Source of the DNA: Pogostemon cablin
Lineage: Eukaryota; Streptophyta; Magnoliopsida; Lamiales; Lamiaceae
DNA: 64,000 nt
Assembly: GCA_023678885.1 (NCBI GenBank)
Contig: CM042965.1
Coordinates: 34,081,777-34,145,776 of the forward strand
Direction: 5' to 3'
Both the position numbers and the translations under genes were made by a program. The notes beneath the pieces were generated by a model, which ran no database searches, was not told the origin of the DNA, and worked only from the letters and a program-made list of their open reading frames with translations. The number at the start of each line of letters is the position of its first letter. Position 1 is the first letter of the stretch. Positions 46,194-58,539 of the stretch are shown piece after piece.

Positions 46194-46720
46194 GCAACAT
46201 GCTAATCACATCAATTCAAATCAAATCAAATTATGCTAAACACATAGAAGTGGTAGGGTGTAGAATGAACTCCCTCAATAAGCATTTGGTAATAGAAGTT
46301 GTTAGCTCCGAGCTCAATTCGTGCTTCCAATACCCTTCATACATGCTCAACAAAATCATTAGCTCAATAATTTCATTAAAGATATGGATTATCATGTACT
46401 TCAATCACCACCAATCGGACCAAATCAAACCAAAACTTATGAGAAAATTTTCAAAATTAGCCCAAAAATATGAAAAGTATATGCTTTCAAGATAAAAAGT
46501 ATGTCATACCACACCATATTCCCCCATACTTAAATTGAAACAAGAGTTTCGAATTAAGTTTGTAAAAAGTGGTGTGACGAACTTACACACTTCAATTCAA
46601 GCACCCTTCGTATCTTTAAAACGCCTTCTTCTCACAAGCACAATCCACCTACAAGGCCAAAAATGCAAAACAAGAAAAAGAAATATTTACAATCCTAAAC
46701 TACTAAAAGGATACGATCTT
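46194..46720 (-). other. Element A 3' spacer, third part
   Basis: Collinear with 23820-24300 of element C; non-coding, directly after the integrase C-terminus of A. Confidence 0.8.
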
Positions 46721-48018
46721 TCAAGATGTGAAGGTATCCACATATACCAACTCCCTTTGAGAGGGAGAATGGTAATGCTTCACCCTTTGACCATTAACCA
46801 CAAAGGCATTTCCATCCGATCCTTCAAGCTTTAACGATCCATTATCTCTAACCTCAATCACCAAGTATGGCCCGGTCCATTTGGAATGAAGTTTTTCGGG
46901 GAACAACTTAAGTCTTGAATTGAACAATAGCACCTTATCTCCCGGAATAAACTCCCTTGTTTTGATCCTTTCATCGTGTCATCTCTTGAGCTTCTCCTTC
47001 AAAATCCTTGAGCTTGAATAAGTTTCTTCTCTAAACTCTTCTAATTCAACCAATTGGAGACACATTTTCTTTCCGGATTCTTTCTCATCAAAGTTCAACT
47101 TCCGAAGGGCCCATAGTGCCTTATGCTCCAACTCCATAGGTAAATGGCATGCCTTCCCATAAACAAGCTTGTACGGAGAAAAATCTAGGGCGGTCTTGTA
47201 GGCCGTTTGATAGGCCCAAAGGGCATCGTCAAGCTTAGAAGACCAATCATTTCGATTTTCATTGACCGTCTTCTCAAGTACAAGCTTCACTTGCCTATTT
47301 GACACCTCTGCCAAGCCATTTGTTTGAGTATAGTAAGGTGTATAAACCTTATGCTTCACTCCATAGCCATTCAAGACAACTTAATAAGCTTGTTGATGAA
47401 GTGAGATCCCCCATCACTAATCATGGCCTTTGGCACCCCAAATCTAGCAAAAATGTTCTTCTTTAAGAAAGCCTTGACCACTAGAGCATCATTTGTCCTT
47501 GTCGGGATTGCTTCCACCTATTTAGATACATAATCCACCTCAAGCAATATGTAAAGGTAACCATTAGAAGGCGGAAATGGGCCCATGAAGTCCATCCACC
47601 ATACATCGAACACCTCAACTTAAAAAATATTCCTCATGGGCATTTCATCACGTTGTCCTATACTTCCAATCCTTTGGCACCTATCACACCCCTTGATGTA
47701 TTCCTTACAATCTTTGAACAAAGTTGACCAAAACAACCCCGATTGTAGGATCTTTGCTCCTATATTTTGAAATCCAAAGTGTCCTCCACATGGTGAACTA
47801 TGACACATCTCCATGACACTTAACTTCTCGTCTTCCGGGATACACCTTCTTATGATCCCATCCGGACAATTCTTAAACAAAAGAGGATCATCCCATAAGT
47901 ACTCCTTAATATCATGATAGAACTTCTTCCTTTGAGATTCGGTGAGATGATCCGACTTGAGGCCACAAGCTAAATAATTCACGAAATCCACATACCACGG
48001 CCTCCCGGTCTCACACAA
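46721..48018 (-). pseudogene. Element A integrase (broken)
   Basis: From right to left: the H2C2 zinc-binding domain (HSSPCGGHFGFQ ... GCDRCQR, about 47660-47820), a core with stops (47375-47620), YYTQTNGLAEVSNRQVKLVL carrying the catalytic Glu region (about 47280-47340), WAYQTAYKTALDFSPYKLVY, and a C-terminal domain with KWTGPYLV and VKHYH (46721-46933). Frames change at least three times. Confidence 0.9.
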
Positions 48019-48021
48019 AGT

Positions 48022-49672
48022 TTACATCCTTTGAAAATCAACTTGAAGGATCTCTTCATCTGGAAATACATCCTTAACGAACTTCATGGTTCCATCTTCA
48101 TCAACATTTTTCAAACATGACAAGTGGTCGGCTATGACATTTTCAACCCCCTTCTTGTCACGTATCTCCACATCAAACTCCTGCAACAAAAGAACCCAAC
48201 GAATTAGTCTTGGTTTAGCATCTTTCTTACTCATCAAATACTTAATGGCGGCATGGTCTGTATAAACAATTGTTTTTGTGCCAACTAGGTATGGACGAAA
48301 TTTTTCAAAAGCATAAACCACGGATAAAAACTCTTTTTCTGTTGTAGTGTAATTATTTTGATTAGCATTGAACGTCTTCGATGTATAGCTCGAAACTTCT
48401 TCTCCCTCACTTGACCAAGCACCACTCCCAATGCATTGTCACTTGCATCACAATGGAGCTCAAAAGGCTTACTCCAATCGGGAGAGATGAGGATTGGAGA
48501 CAAAATTAAAGCTTCCTTGAGCACCCTAAAAGCATCAAGACATTCATCATTAAATTCAAATGGAGCATCTTTTTCAAGCAATTTACACAAAGGTTTGGCT
48601 ATGTTAGAAAAATCTTTTATAAAACGTCGATAGAACCCGACGTGGCCAAGAAATGATCTAACCCCTTTTTCATTTTTTGGTGGGGAAAGATGTTCAATGG
48701 CTAGAACCTTCGTCCTACAAACTCTCAAACCTTTCTCTGATATATGATGCCCAAGTACGATACCCTCTTGAACCATAAAATGACATTTTTCCCAATTCAA
48801 GACTAGGTTCGTATCTTGACATCGCTGCAAAACCATAGAAAGATTAGCCAAGCATTTATCAAATGAAGACCCAAACACGGAAAAATCATCCATAAACACT
48901 TCCATCACATTTTCAATCAATACTCCAAAGATGGCCATCATGCAACGTTGAAAGGTGGTGGGGGCATTGCACAACCCAAAAGACCATTTATAAAAGCAAA
49001 CGTGCCATACGGACAAGTAAAAGTTATTTTCGCTTGATCCTCGGGGGCTATCATGTTTTGATTGTACCCCGAGTAACCATCTAGAAAATAATAATACTTG
49101 TATCCCACCAACCTATCAAGCATTTGATCAATAAAAGGCAAAGGAAAATGATCTTTATGAGTGTTTTTATTAAGCTTCCTATAATCACAACACACTCTCC
49201 AACCCATTTTCACCCTTGTGGCAAGCTCTTCATCAAATTCCGTTTTAACAATGATTAATTCTCATTTATTAGCCACAATATGTAAAGGACTTACATGAGG
49301 ACTATCACTTATGGCATAAACAATTCTAGCACCCAACCATTTCAAAACTTCTTTCCTAATAACCTCTTGCATAATGGGGTTCAAACGACGTTGAATTTGT
49401 ATGCATGATTTACTCTCATCAATCAACCTAATGTGATGCATACAAATAGTGGGACTTATGCTTTTCAAATCATCAAGACTCCACCCTATAGAACTTTTAT
49501 GATCTCTAAGCACCCTCAACAATTTATCAAGCTCTAGAGGTGAAAGGGATGATGATACAATTACTAAAAAAGTCTTGTCATCCCCCAAGTACGCATACAT
49601 AAGGTGATCGGGTAATGGCTTCAATTCTTCCTTTCCCTTATCAACCTTGAGCTCTTCATTCTCTATCTCCAA
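48022..49672 (-). pseudogene. Element A reverse transcriptase and RNase H (broken)
   Basis: RRLNPIMQEVIRKEVLKWL and SPHVSPLHIV lead in; CCDYRKLNKNTHKDHFPLPF, then DGYSGYNQ and the catalytic FMDDFSVFG box, a Gypsy Athila/Tat signature. GHVGFYRRFIKDFS is the connection; RNase H carries HCDASDNALGVVLGQ, VYTDHAAIKYL and IADHLS. Frame breaks near 48300, 48940 and 49215-49260. Confidence 0.92.
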
Positions 49673-49693
49673 TGGAAGGTACTCCCTTTTTCC

Positions 49694-50658
49694 TTAGTAC
49701 ATCATGTTGGCTTCATCTTCTTGTATTTCCCTACAAGTATTCAAATCATGTAAGCAATCATTTATATCATCATCTTCTAGACAATAGAAAGAAGAGTTAG
49801 AGTTAAGAGATAAAGTAAAAGAATGACTTATGCTTGTCTCGAGAGAATCTTTAGATAAGAAAAATGGCAAATTCTCTTGAACAACTTCATCAATCATCTC
49901 AATCCTTCTACATTCTTCCTTCTCATCCAGATGCCTCATAGCACTCCTCAATGAAAACACCACTTTTTCTTCATTTACTCTCAATGTCAACTCCCCTTTG
50001 TGCACATCAATTAAAGCTCTTCCCGTAGCCAAAAATGGACGCCCCAAACTCAATGAAACATTTGTATCCTCATCCATATCAAGCACTATAAAATCCACAG
50101 GGAATATGAACTTTCCAACTTTAACTAACACATCCTCAACTATTCCCTTAGGTTAAGTCAAAGACCTATCCGCAAGTTGCAATATAACGGATGTAGGCTT
50201 TACTTCCCATATACCAAGTTTCTTAAGATAGACATAGGCATCAAATTGATACTAGCCCCAAGATCACAAAGAGCTTTATGAACTTCACTCTTACTCATCT
50301 CACATGGTATGACAAAACTCCCCGGATCTTTGAGCTTTGGAGGCAACTTCTTTTGAATTATGGCACTACACTCCTCCGTCAAGTTGACGATCTCATTTTC
50401 CACTAAGCTCCTCTTTGTTGACATTATATCTTTCAAAAACTTAGCATAGTGAGACATTTGTATCAAGGCATCCGCAAAGGGTATATTGATGTGGATTTTC
50501 TTGAAGATTTCCAAACACTTTGCAAACTTTTCATCAAGCCCCTTCTTCAAGAATCTATGTGGAAAAGGAATAGGCACTTGAGTTTTTGGTATGCCCCAAC
50601 TATCCCTTTCCAACTCCACTTCTTCCTCTTTTTTTTCAATGCTTTTGTCCTTTCCCAT
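49694..50658 (-). pseudogene. Element A protease region (broken)
   Basis: LCDLGASINLMPMSI contains the Athila-type aspartic protease site (D-L-G-A); a stop separates it from FIVLDMDEDTNVSLSLGRPF and LIDVHKGELTLRV, the flap and C-terminal parts. Long acidic linker follows. Confidence 0.85.
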
Positions 50659-50693
50659 TTCTTCTCAACAACCTTATTATCAATCAATTCCGG

Positions 50694-52480
50694 TTAATCA
50701 TTCACTTTGGCCTCAACTTCACCTTCTTCCACAAACTCTTCCTCAATCAAGTTTTTCTCAACCTCCTTCTCTTCTAACTTCTCGTTTTCCATAGGTATAG
50801 AAAGTCCCTCATAGTTTGTTCCACTCCTCAAAGTGATTACCTTGTATTGCTCTTTTGGATTTACAACGGTGGTAGAAAAAAATCTTCCTTTTTCATTCGC
50901 ACTCAACGAACTAGTAATTTGACCAACCGAGTGCTCTAAGGCTTTGAACCTTCTATCATTAGCTTCATCAATCTTTTTTCTTGTCTCATCTTGAGCTTCG
51001 TTTGATGCAATCAACTTTTCAATGAGTTCTTCGGTGGTTGTCTTCCCTTCATTATTTGGCGCTTTAGCTCCCGGATGATACCCCGGGGGATAAGTAACCG
51101 CATTGTTTGGGTTTGAATAAGAGAAGTTATCTTGCCTCCATTGTTGTTGTGGGTATGAGCTTCCACTACCTTGACTATTGAAGCCTCCTTGCCTTTGTGG
51201 ATAGTTTCCTTGATTGTGGTTGAAATTACCATGGTAACTGTTTTGATAGTTACCTTGGTAATTCCTTCCTTGCATGTATTGCACATCTTCCACACGTGGC
51301 ATTGTCATAGCCCATTGTTCCCCACTAACACTATTTGGAGGAAGAATACCTTGATCAATTTGGCATTCAACCATGTTAACTCCTTGATTATTCACACCTT
51401 GATTCAAACTCATTTATCTCATTACCTCCGCCGCTATCATCTTAACCCTTGGCATACTTGGTTCTACACTAGCACTCTTCACACTAAACTGTTGCCTTTG
51501 ATCGAAAATTTCAAATTCATAGCATCCACTAACTCTCTCCGATGGCCATTGGTAGACATTTGTATCAATCTCATTAAAAATCCTTATAGCCCTTTCCGAA
51601 GTCACTCCAAGTACGAATCCACTCTCTGAAGTATCAACAAGAACTCTTTGGCCATTTACTAATCCTTGATAGAAAAATCCAACTTGTTGATTCTCCGGGA
51701 ATCCATGTTATGGACATTTGCGTAGCATATCCTTAAACCGTTCCCACGCTTCATAAAAGCTCTCTTGAGGCATTTGCTTGAATTGAGTGATCAAGCACTT
51801 CATTTGAAGTGTCTTGGAAGGCGAAAAGTATTTGTTTAAGAATATTTGTGTAAGTTCATCCCAAGTGTTGCACGTACCCGGAGTAATGGTAGATAACTAT
51901 GTTCAAGCACGATCCCTCAACAAAAAATGAAACAACCCCATCTTGATACAATCTTCGCTCACCCATTCATCTTCACGATGTTGGCAATCTCAATGAATTG
52001 AGCTAGGTGTGCATTAGGATCTTTATTTGGGGTTCCACTAAATTGTTGTTCTCTCACCATAGAAATCAAGTCCGCCTTAAATTCAAAGTTGTTGGCATTG
52101 ATTGGTGGACCCATCATTTGTGGCATTGCCTTTGGCATAAAGAAATCCCAGATCACCCTTGGATCTACTTGAGGCCCTCGATGCACCGAAGATGGTGGTG
52201 GTGGCGCATAAGCTTGTTGTGGAGGTGCATAAGCATGTTGAAATCCTTGTTGAAGCATAGCTTGTTGCACCATTTGTTGAAGCAAAGCTTGATTGTTAAG
52301 CCCTCCAAAATTTTGATGAGCTTGTTGAGGAAGATTAGCATTGACTTGGAGCGCTTGTGCATTGTCTTGCATATATTGCACTCCGTCTCCATCAACATCA
52401 TTCCTAACATCAACACGTTCATCTTGATTGTTCTCCATTAGGTCACTCTTTTGATTTTGTTCTCCTTTCTCCTTCTCCAA
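50694..52480 (-). pseudogene. Element A gag (broken)
   Basis: Starts near 52480. Gln/Ala-rich N-terminus, then NNFEFKADLISMVREQQFSG and NKDPNAHLAQFIEIANIVKM, the Athila-type gag core, at 51959-52110. Frameshifted remains continue at 51414-51950. The C-terminal part (51413-50694) is Asn/Gln/Gly-rich (NYQGNYQNSYHGNFNHNQG) with a glutamate-rich tail. Confidence 0.85.
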
Positions 52481-52668
52481 AAAGTATGTACAATCTCTAA
52501 ACCAATAGGTTCAACTTGTTTCCCTTTTGACCTTGTTTGCATACACCTTCAAAATAAGAGAAGTTAGAAAAAGATTTTCAAAAGCAAATAACAAGTAAAC
52601 AAATAAAAAAATGTCTCTAGTAAGATCACTCAAAATGATCCTTCTTCAAGCTACTAGCAACCGTTACC

Positions 52669-52686
52669 TCCCCGACAATGGCGCCA
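52669..52686 (-). other. Primer binding site of element A
   Basis: Minus strand TGGCGCCATTGTCGGGGA; one base from the consensus seen in element C besides C-to-T change. Confidence 0.9.
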
Positions 52687-52688
52687 TT

Positions 52689-54278
52689 TGATTAGCCATA
52701 ACTTGTAGTCGGGTTGACCAATTCAAGAATTTATCGAACCACAGGGAGGTAGGTACTAGTGCTTAAGAGATCTCACATTTTCTGTAATTTTATAGAGACG
52801 AATCATCAAAGAGGTTGTTGATCAAACAAATAAGTAAATAGTAATCAATGCAAGTAAACAAGCAATGATCAAGCAAACAAGATAAATGGATAAAAGTGGA
52901 TTTCCAAATTGATTAAAAGTGAAATTAACAACAATCAAGAAGTGGTAATTCTAGGAATTATGTATCAAATTCATATGCATCATGGATATATGATTAAGGG
53001 CCAATACTAAATTCACCTAAACTCCCTCTCGAGATGGATAGGATATGAATATCAAATAGCTCAAATGGTTGGTTCTCACATAAATAATTCCAACTAGGTA
53101 CTAAGCTTGAAATGAGAGTCCCTTTACACGATTAATCAACCTCTCGATCAAACCAATCACATGTTCTATCAAAGGGTTCTAACTTATAAAGGATTTCTCA
53201 ATCTCTTTACAACTTATAATTAACATGACGCGTATGATGAATTGATTCAATGAACTATCCTAAATATTTAATTGATTTCTCAATCTAATAACATGTTTAT
53301 GATAATTAACCACATAAATCAACAATACAAATCAAGCAATTAACAATCAATGATAGAAAATCATAGATCCAATCAACATATGAATTCAAATACACAAATC
53401 TCCAAAATTAACCAACAACTCTCATGTTGCTAATCCCACAAGGGAGATTAGCCTACCATATTCAAAAGGAAATTAATATAGACATTAAGATCCTTAAAAA
53501 CCATGATGAAACTATGAGGTTTAACTACAAAGTATGGATGAAAACTCCCTTGAAGTGCTTCAATGGTGATCTCCTTCATCCCCTTGCAATTCTCCTCTCT
53601 TCCTTTCTTCTTTTCTTCAATTGGATTAAGGTTTTGATGGTGGGATGATGGTAGATGGAAGGGATGAAGAATGGATGAAGATGATGGTGTGAATGGGAGG
53701 AAATGGTGTGTGATCTATGTGTTTTGGTGAAAACCCTTGGTGGAATCTCCAATCTCTTTCAAATGTTGAACTTGAGTCTATTTATACCCTCTCCAAGTTG
53801 GGCCACGAATTTAACATCAAATGGGTTTTTTACACACACTTACATACATTGGCAGGTGAAATTCGAATTTTGGCCCAAAAAACATGCAACTCGAGTTGAC
53901 CTTACCCAACTCGAGTTGCAACACGAGTCGAGTTACGTTGTGCGTAACTCGAGTTAAAGTAGCTCGACTCGTATTGGCTACTCGTGCACCCGCCTGTTCG
54001 GTCGTGTTGCAAGGCTCTGAAATTAAAAATCCTTCGGAAGACAGCTAGACTCGAGCTAGCAACTCGAGTTAGCTCACTATACAATTTCTGCATCTGCCCT
54101 GCTCCTAGCTCGACTTGAGTTGCAAGTTGAGTTGGACCTTGCAACTCGAGTAAGCTCTCTGGATGATTTTTGGACCCTAACTCGACCTTCTCTCAACTCG
54201 AGTTGCAAGTCGAGTTGGACCTTGCAACTCGAGTAAGGTCACTGGACAATTTTTGGACCCCAACTAGACTCGAGTTGG
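52689..54278 (-). repeat. Element A 5' LTR, first part
   Basis: Partner of 16938-18247/30736. Minus-strand TATA box GTATAAATAGACTC near 53776-53788; CAACTCGAGTTG island upstream of it (53885-54278). Split by solo LTR D. Confidence 0.92.
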
Positions 54279-56058
54279 TGATGAGCATTTTCTCAACACA
54301 CAATTAATCTCCAAGTATGAAGGATATCAATTGTAGTTTCAAAAGGTGACCAAGTGAATATTGAATCCAAGGGACAGCGTATTATCAATTTAATTATTAT
54401 CTAAATTAATTAAGACAAGGCAATTACGTTTGAATGGTTATTATCTAACAACTAATATGCTGGAAATTAAATAATAAATAAAATAAAATATCACTCGAAG
54501 GATACGAAAGTGGATCAAGTAGGAGAATAGGTAGCTCTAGGGTAATCCAGTTTTACTAATTAACTTCCCTTCCGTGTATTGGTGTTTGACTCTGCCTTGT
54601 GGAATATGGACGCATTACTAAACCATACATATCTACTCTATAGACACAAGTAGACATGCATGTAACATGTGTGAATAACCTCGGAGCAAGAGATATAATT
54701 TCACCCCCCTTTCTTGGTATTATCAGTATCAATTATTTTCCTGGCCAATTGGTACTCTAACCCGATATGATCTCCCTTTATAGGTACTATAAAATTAACC
54801 TCTTTATCCTACTTATTAACCCGAATTCAATTCAATTAACAAGAATCTATATAAAACAGTTCTAATAAGACTTCAGAATCCCTTCACTTAGAATTATAAC
54901 ATACAATCCTGCTCAGCGGTGAACGCACTCAATCAATAACCAAGAGATGTATTCAGACTCTACATAACAGTTAAAGATGCACAAAACGACCGTGAGTATG
55001 AATTAAAAAGGCACAATCTTATATAGAATAAATCTACAAGTAGTGTTGTATGGAGTTTACACACGAAAGTTCAATTAACAAGATAAAACCTTCACAACCC
55101 TAGTTCTACCAAAAAGGCTCTAGCCCATGATGTTGCGAAGAACAATCATGGGTGTTGAATAGATCTTACCCGATTGTCCAAAAAATATAAGATAAATTAG
55201 AAAACGAATAAACCCTAGATGTGGCGTCATCGCGTCCTTCTCGCTCTTGAATTCTCCTCTTAGTTCTCCCCTTGATTCCACAAACGAATCTTCAAAGTGA
55301 TGGATGGATGGAGGAAGGGATGATGGTTGGGGGGTGATCCCCCTTGTGGGGTGTAGTATGTTGTGGCCTTTCTTCTCCTCTCTTGTATTGTGTTGTTCTC
55401 TTTTCCTCCTGCGAAAGCTCTTCTTTTATACTTGTGAGCTCTCCTTATAGGCTTAGGATGGGCCTTTGCTTGAAGCATACGTCAAATTTGGTAAAAGACA
55501 TCCGGAATTACCATAAATAACATTCAGCGACATGCCGTTCGACCTCAGCATCCAAGTCGACAAGAAGCCCCTGGTCGGACAAACATTCTGGACAACTTTG
55601 GCAATTTGCTCGACCAAACCGCTATTACTCGACCAGATTGATCCTGGTCGAGTAACTCCTCCTAGTCGAACGAGCTATCTGAACGTTTTCTCCACTTTAC
55701 TCGACTTCCTCTCATCTGCTCGACCAAGCCGATGTAGGTCGAGCAGATCCTCCAAGTCGAACTGGCTCTCTGGATGAGCTCTGGCAATCTGCTCGACTTG
55801 TCACCTCCCGTTCGACCACCTATTGAAGGTCGAACAAGTAAGCTTGGTCGAACACACCTTGATTTCACCTCCAAAATCGTGTCTTCCAATTCCGAGCCTT
55901 TTTCACCTGTTTTCCTCCTAAAATATAATAAAACACCTCAAGTGCACATTTTCTCAAATATAATGAATATAAGACACTTGTGCTAATATATAACAACAAT
56001 ACTCATAAAAAAAGGTGTTAAATTGAACACTAAAACACGCTTATTTTCACTCTCATAA
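54279..56058 (-). mobile_element. Element D: solo LTR of another Athila-type family
   Basis: 1780 bp, starts TGATGAGCATTTTC and ends CTCTCATAA (short inverted ends with one change). Flanks GTTGG and CTTGG fit a 5-bp duplication with one mismatch; the left LTR of A has the uninterrupted GTTGGCAACTCG. Minus-strand TATA box AGTATAAAAGAAG near 55425-55437; a GGTCGAGCAGAT/GTCGAAC-rich GC island lies upstream (55540-55860). No internal sequence, so the rest was lost by LTR-LTR recombination. Confidence 0.88.
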
Positions 56059-56063
56059 CTTGG

Positions 56064-56300
56064 CAACTCGAGTTGCACCTTGCAACTCGAGTTGGGTCCC
56101 GTGGGTACGTTCCTTGCTCGTTTCAGCTCCCGTCTTTATTTTTACTCCGTTTTCACCTGTTTTACATACATGTAAGCTTATTCACACACATTTTCATAAA
56201 AACACATAACACAACTAAATTACGTATAAAATATGGATAAAATAATACGAAAACGAACATATAAAAGACACTAAAATGTAGGTAAAAATATCACTCATCA
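56064..56300 (-). repeat. Element A 5' LTR, second part (U3 start)
   Basis: Matches 31125-31353; ends ACTCATCA followed by target duplication GTAAC. Confidence 0.9.
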
Positions 56301-56305
56301 GTAAC

Positions 56306-57229
56306 ATGTGTGTCGTTTGATGTTATGTGCAGCGTATAAGGATGTTGTGTGCATCATAGTTGTTATGTGTATCAATAAACTTTCGCGTGCAGCAAAAATA
56401 ACTCATGTGCAGCATTAATTTAGAATGATCTGATTTTATGTGCAACAAAAATAAGTCAATTGGGATGAATTCATTTGTCTATGTATGTCTAACTGATAAT
56501 ATGATATTTTTTGAAATTATTAGATATATTAAGTAGGATTACATTTCTCATTATAAATCATAATTGGGGTAATTGAGGATATATTAGGTATACTGTTATA
56601 TTTTTTTGTACCCAACAATAATATTTTATATTGTTTGTATCTAGGAGTGAGTAGGGTTACTAATGTGTATCTCTCAACAATTAATCCTTCTTAAAATAAA
56701 TGAATAAATAATAAATAATATAATTATTTGAGCCCAATTCAAATCAAGTGAACTCAATTCAAATTAAGTGGGTCTGACTCAAATCAACCAATTAAGTCCA
56801 GATTCAGGCCAGCAAGCTAAATTAAATTGGAGAGTTCAATTCAAATGTGGGCACAATTTTTTTCACGAGAAAATATGTCATGGTTATTTCCTCTATCTAT
56901 AAATAAGAGCCTTAAATTTTCATTTCAATCATCCCGAAAACCTTGAAATCTGGCAAAGTCAACAGTCTCAGTCAACAACCTCCAACCAAAAATCATGGTG
57001 CTAAATCCTCCGATTCGGCGTTAGTCAAGTCAAATTCATCTGGCATTCAATGACGTTCTTCAATTTCTATGGCATTCATCCCAAAAGACTCCAGAAATAA
57101 CACTCGACCTGAGATCAAAGTGCTGAGCCCTCAGATTCGATGTTTCTTCCAGTCAAATTCATTCAATATTCTCCGTGAAGTCAATGGTATTCTACCAAAT
57201 TAAACGACTTTCTTCACAAGAAACCTTCA
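56306..57229. other. AT-rich intergenic DNA, right flank of the Gypsy nest
   Basis: Continues the ATGTGCAGC/GTGCATCA short repeats seen left of 16933. A plus-strand CTATAAATAAGAGCC (about 56900) may be the promoter of an old LTR; nothing coding. Confidence 0.55.
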
Positions 57230-57560
57230 AGTCAACAATATATCAGAACAAAAGACTAAAATTTAGGCCTCCAACTTGATTAAACTTTAATCAGACTTAT
57301 TTTACTTGAACCTAATTTAATTTGTCTAAGCATGTTTGACTTAGGTCATGCTCCATTTGACTTGAACTTACATGACTTGGGTCCAGGTTCATTTAATTTA
57401 AGCTCAATTTCACTCGTTGACTTAAATTAATTATCAATTATATATATTTAAGAATTAACTTATATAAATTTCTAAATTAAAATTGATATTGATTGATATT
57501 GTAATGAAAAAATCCACATGTCCCCAATTTGATTTAACCTGTGAATTTGATTTCCTGATA
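57230..57560. repeat. LTR-like fragment related to the 14556/15343 duplication
   Basis: Shares TTTGACTTAGGTCA, TTAATTATCAATTAT, and AAAATCCACATGT blocks in the same order with 14780-15000 and 15580-15770. Boundaries unclear. Confidence 0.55.
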
Positions 57561-57670
57561 GAGGAATACTGTGGAAAGGGAGAAAAGTTAATTAATTGAA
57601 ACAAAGGGAATATTACAAAAGGCATAGTCTTGCGTGTGATTGGTGCACGGATCACCAAATGAATGTTATA

Positions 57671-57873
57671 CTCCCTCCGGTCACTTACAAGAAACTTGTT
57701 TGCCTTTTGCGCGTGGATTAAGGAGTATTATTATTATATGTAAAGTGGGTAGTTGTATTAGAGGGAAGTGGTGGGCCACAAGATGTACTTTTTTACCAAA
57801 TAAGGAAAATGGATACCTTTAAAGTGGACGCCCAAAATGGTAAAATCGATACCTTGTAAGTGGCCGGAGGGAG
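57671..57873. mobile_element. Stowaway-type MITE
   Basis: 203 bp, CTCCCTCCGGTCACTTAC to AAGTGGCCGGAGGGAG, TA flanks. Confidence 0.88.
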
Positions 57874-57892
57874 TAGTTCTCTTCATTTTCGG

Positions 57893-58107
57893 GTCCCGTG
57901 TTAAAAGGTTAAGGTTTATATTTCCTTTTTTGTTGGGCCCACAAAAAATAATTAATTATTTCATGCAGAGTTTTCATACAACACTAATATAACTACCCAC
58001 TTTATATTAAAAATATTATTTCTCTCACCTCATTATACATTAAAATATTATATCTCTTAATTTTCGTGTAAAAAGCAAACGTCAACATTAACTTGGGACG
58101 GAGGGAG
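57893..58107. mobile_element. Stowaway-like MITE, reverse orientation
   Basis: Right end ACTTGGGACGGAGGGAG followed by TA repeats; interior like 9828-10034. Left end decayed, so its position is approximate. Confidence 0.65.
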
Positions 58108-58185
58108 TATATATATATATATATACATTTATGCCTACAATAAAATCTAATACCTTAATTTGAATGCTTGCAAGACCAATTCATA

Positions 58186-58302
58186 CGTGTCATAATTAAT
58201 GCCCAAAATTCAATACATGCCCCTAAAGTTTAATGGTCATTTGTAGGGTGTCATAATTAATGCCCAAAATTTAATACATGCCCCTAAGGTTTAATGGTCA
58301 GG
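58186..58302. repeat. Two-copy tandem repeat (~60 bp unit)
   Basis: GTCATAATTAATGCCCAAAA and ACATGCCCCTAA(A/G)GTTTAATGGTCA occur twice in tandem; GCAAGACCAATTCAT flanks recur at 58149 and 58354. In the 3' flank of BAHD gene 2. Confidence 0.85.
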
Positions 58303-58420
58303 GTAATGAAACACGGGATGTGGAACAATAAATTCAGCTTGTTAATTTGAACTCTTGCAAGACCAATTCATTACAAAATATTACTTTACAAAAAAAAAAA
58401 GTGGCAATAATACCATACAT

Positions 58421-58426
58421 TTTATT
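58421..58426 (-). terminator. Candidate polyadenylation signal of BAHD gene 2
   Basis: AATAAA on the minus strand, about 115 bp after the stop codon. Confidence 0.4.
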
Positions 58427-58539
58427 CCATTAAATCACTAAAAAGCTGGCAAACTTAGCAAAGGAATAAAACAAACACACAAATACAAAGTAGTACATGC
58501 ATCCTTACGACATTAATTTCAACAATAGTAGAAATAAAG

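Larger units (their letters stand above)
16938..56300 (-). mobile_element. Element A: Athila/Tat-type Gypsy retrotransposon, minus orientation, with nested insertions
   Basis: Termini are TGATTAGCC...ACTCATCA with perfect 5-bp target duplication GTAAC (16933-16937 and 56301-56305). LTRs of ~1.83 kb, each split by later insertions: left 16938-18247 plus 30736-31353, right 52689-54278 plus 56064-56300. The minus strand after the right LTR has a TGGCGCCATTGTCGGGGA primer site, the Asp-tRNA type used by Athila/Tat. Decayed gag-pol occupies 46721-52480. Nested in it are B (with C), D, E and F. About a dozen differences in the first 150 bp of the two LTRs mark it as the oldest layer. Confidence 0.93.

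Noticed and set aside
55532..55889. Frames of 70-81 codons in solo LTR D
   Set aside because: Produced by GTCGA-rich repeats in the LTR island; unrelated to any protein motif.
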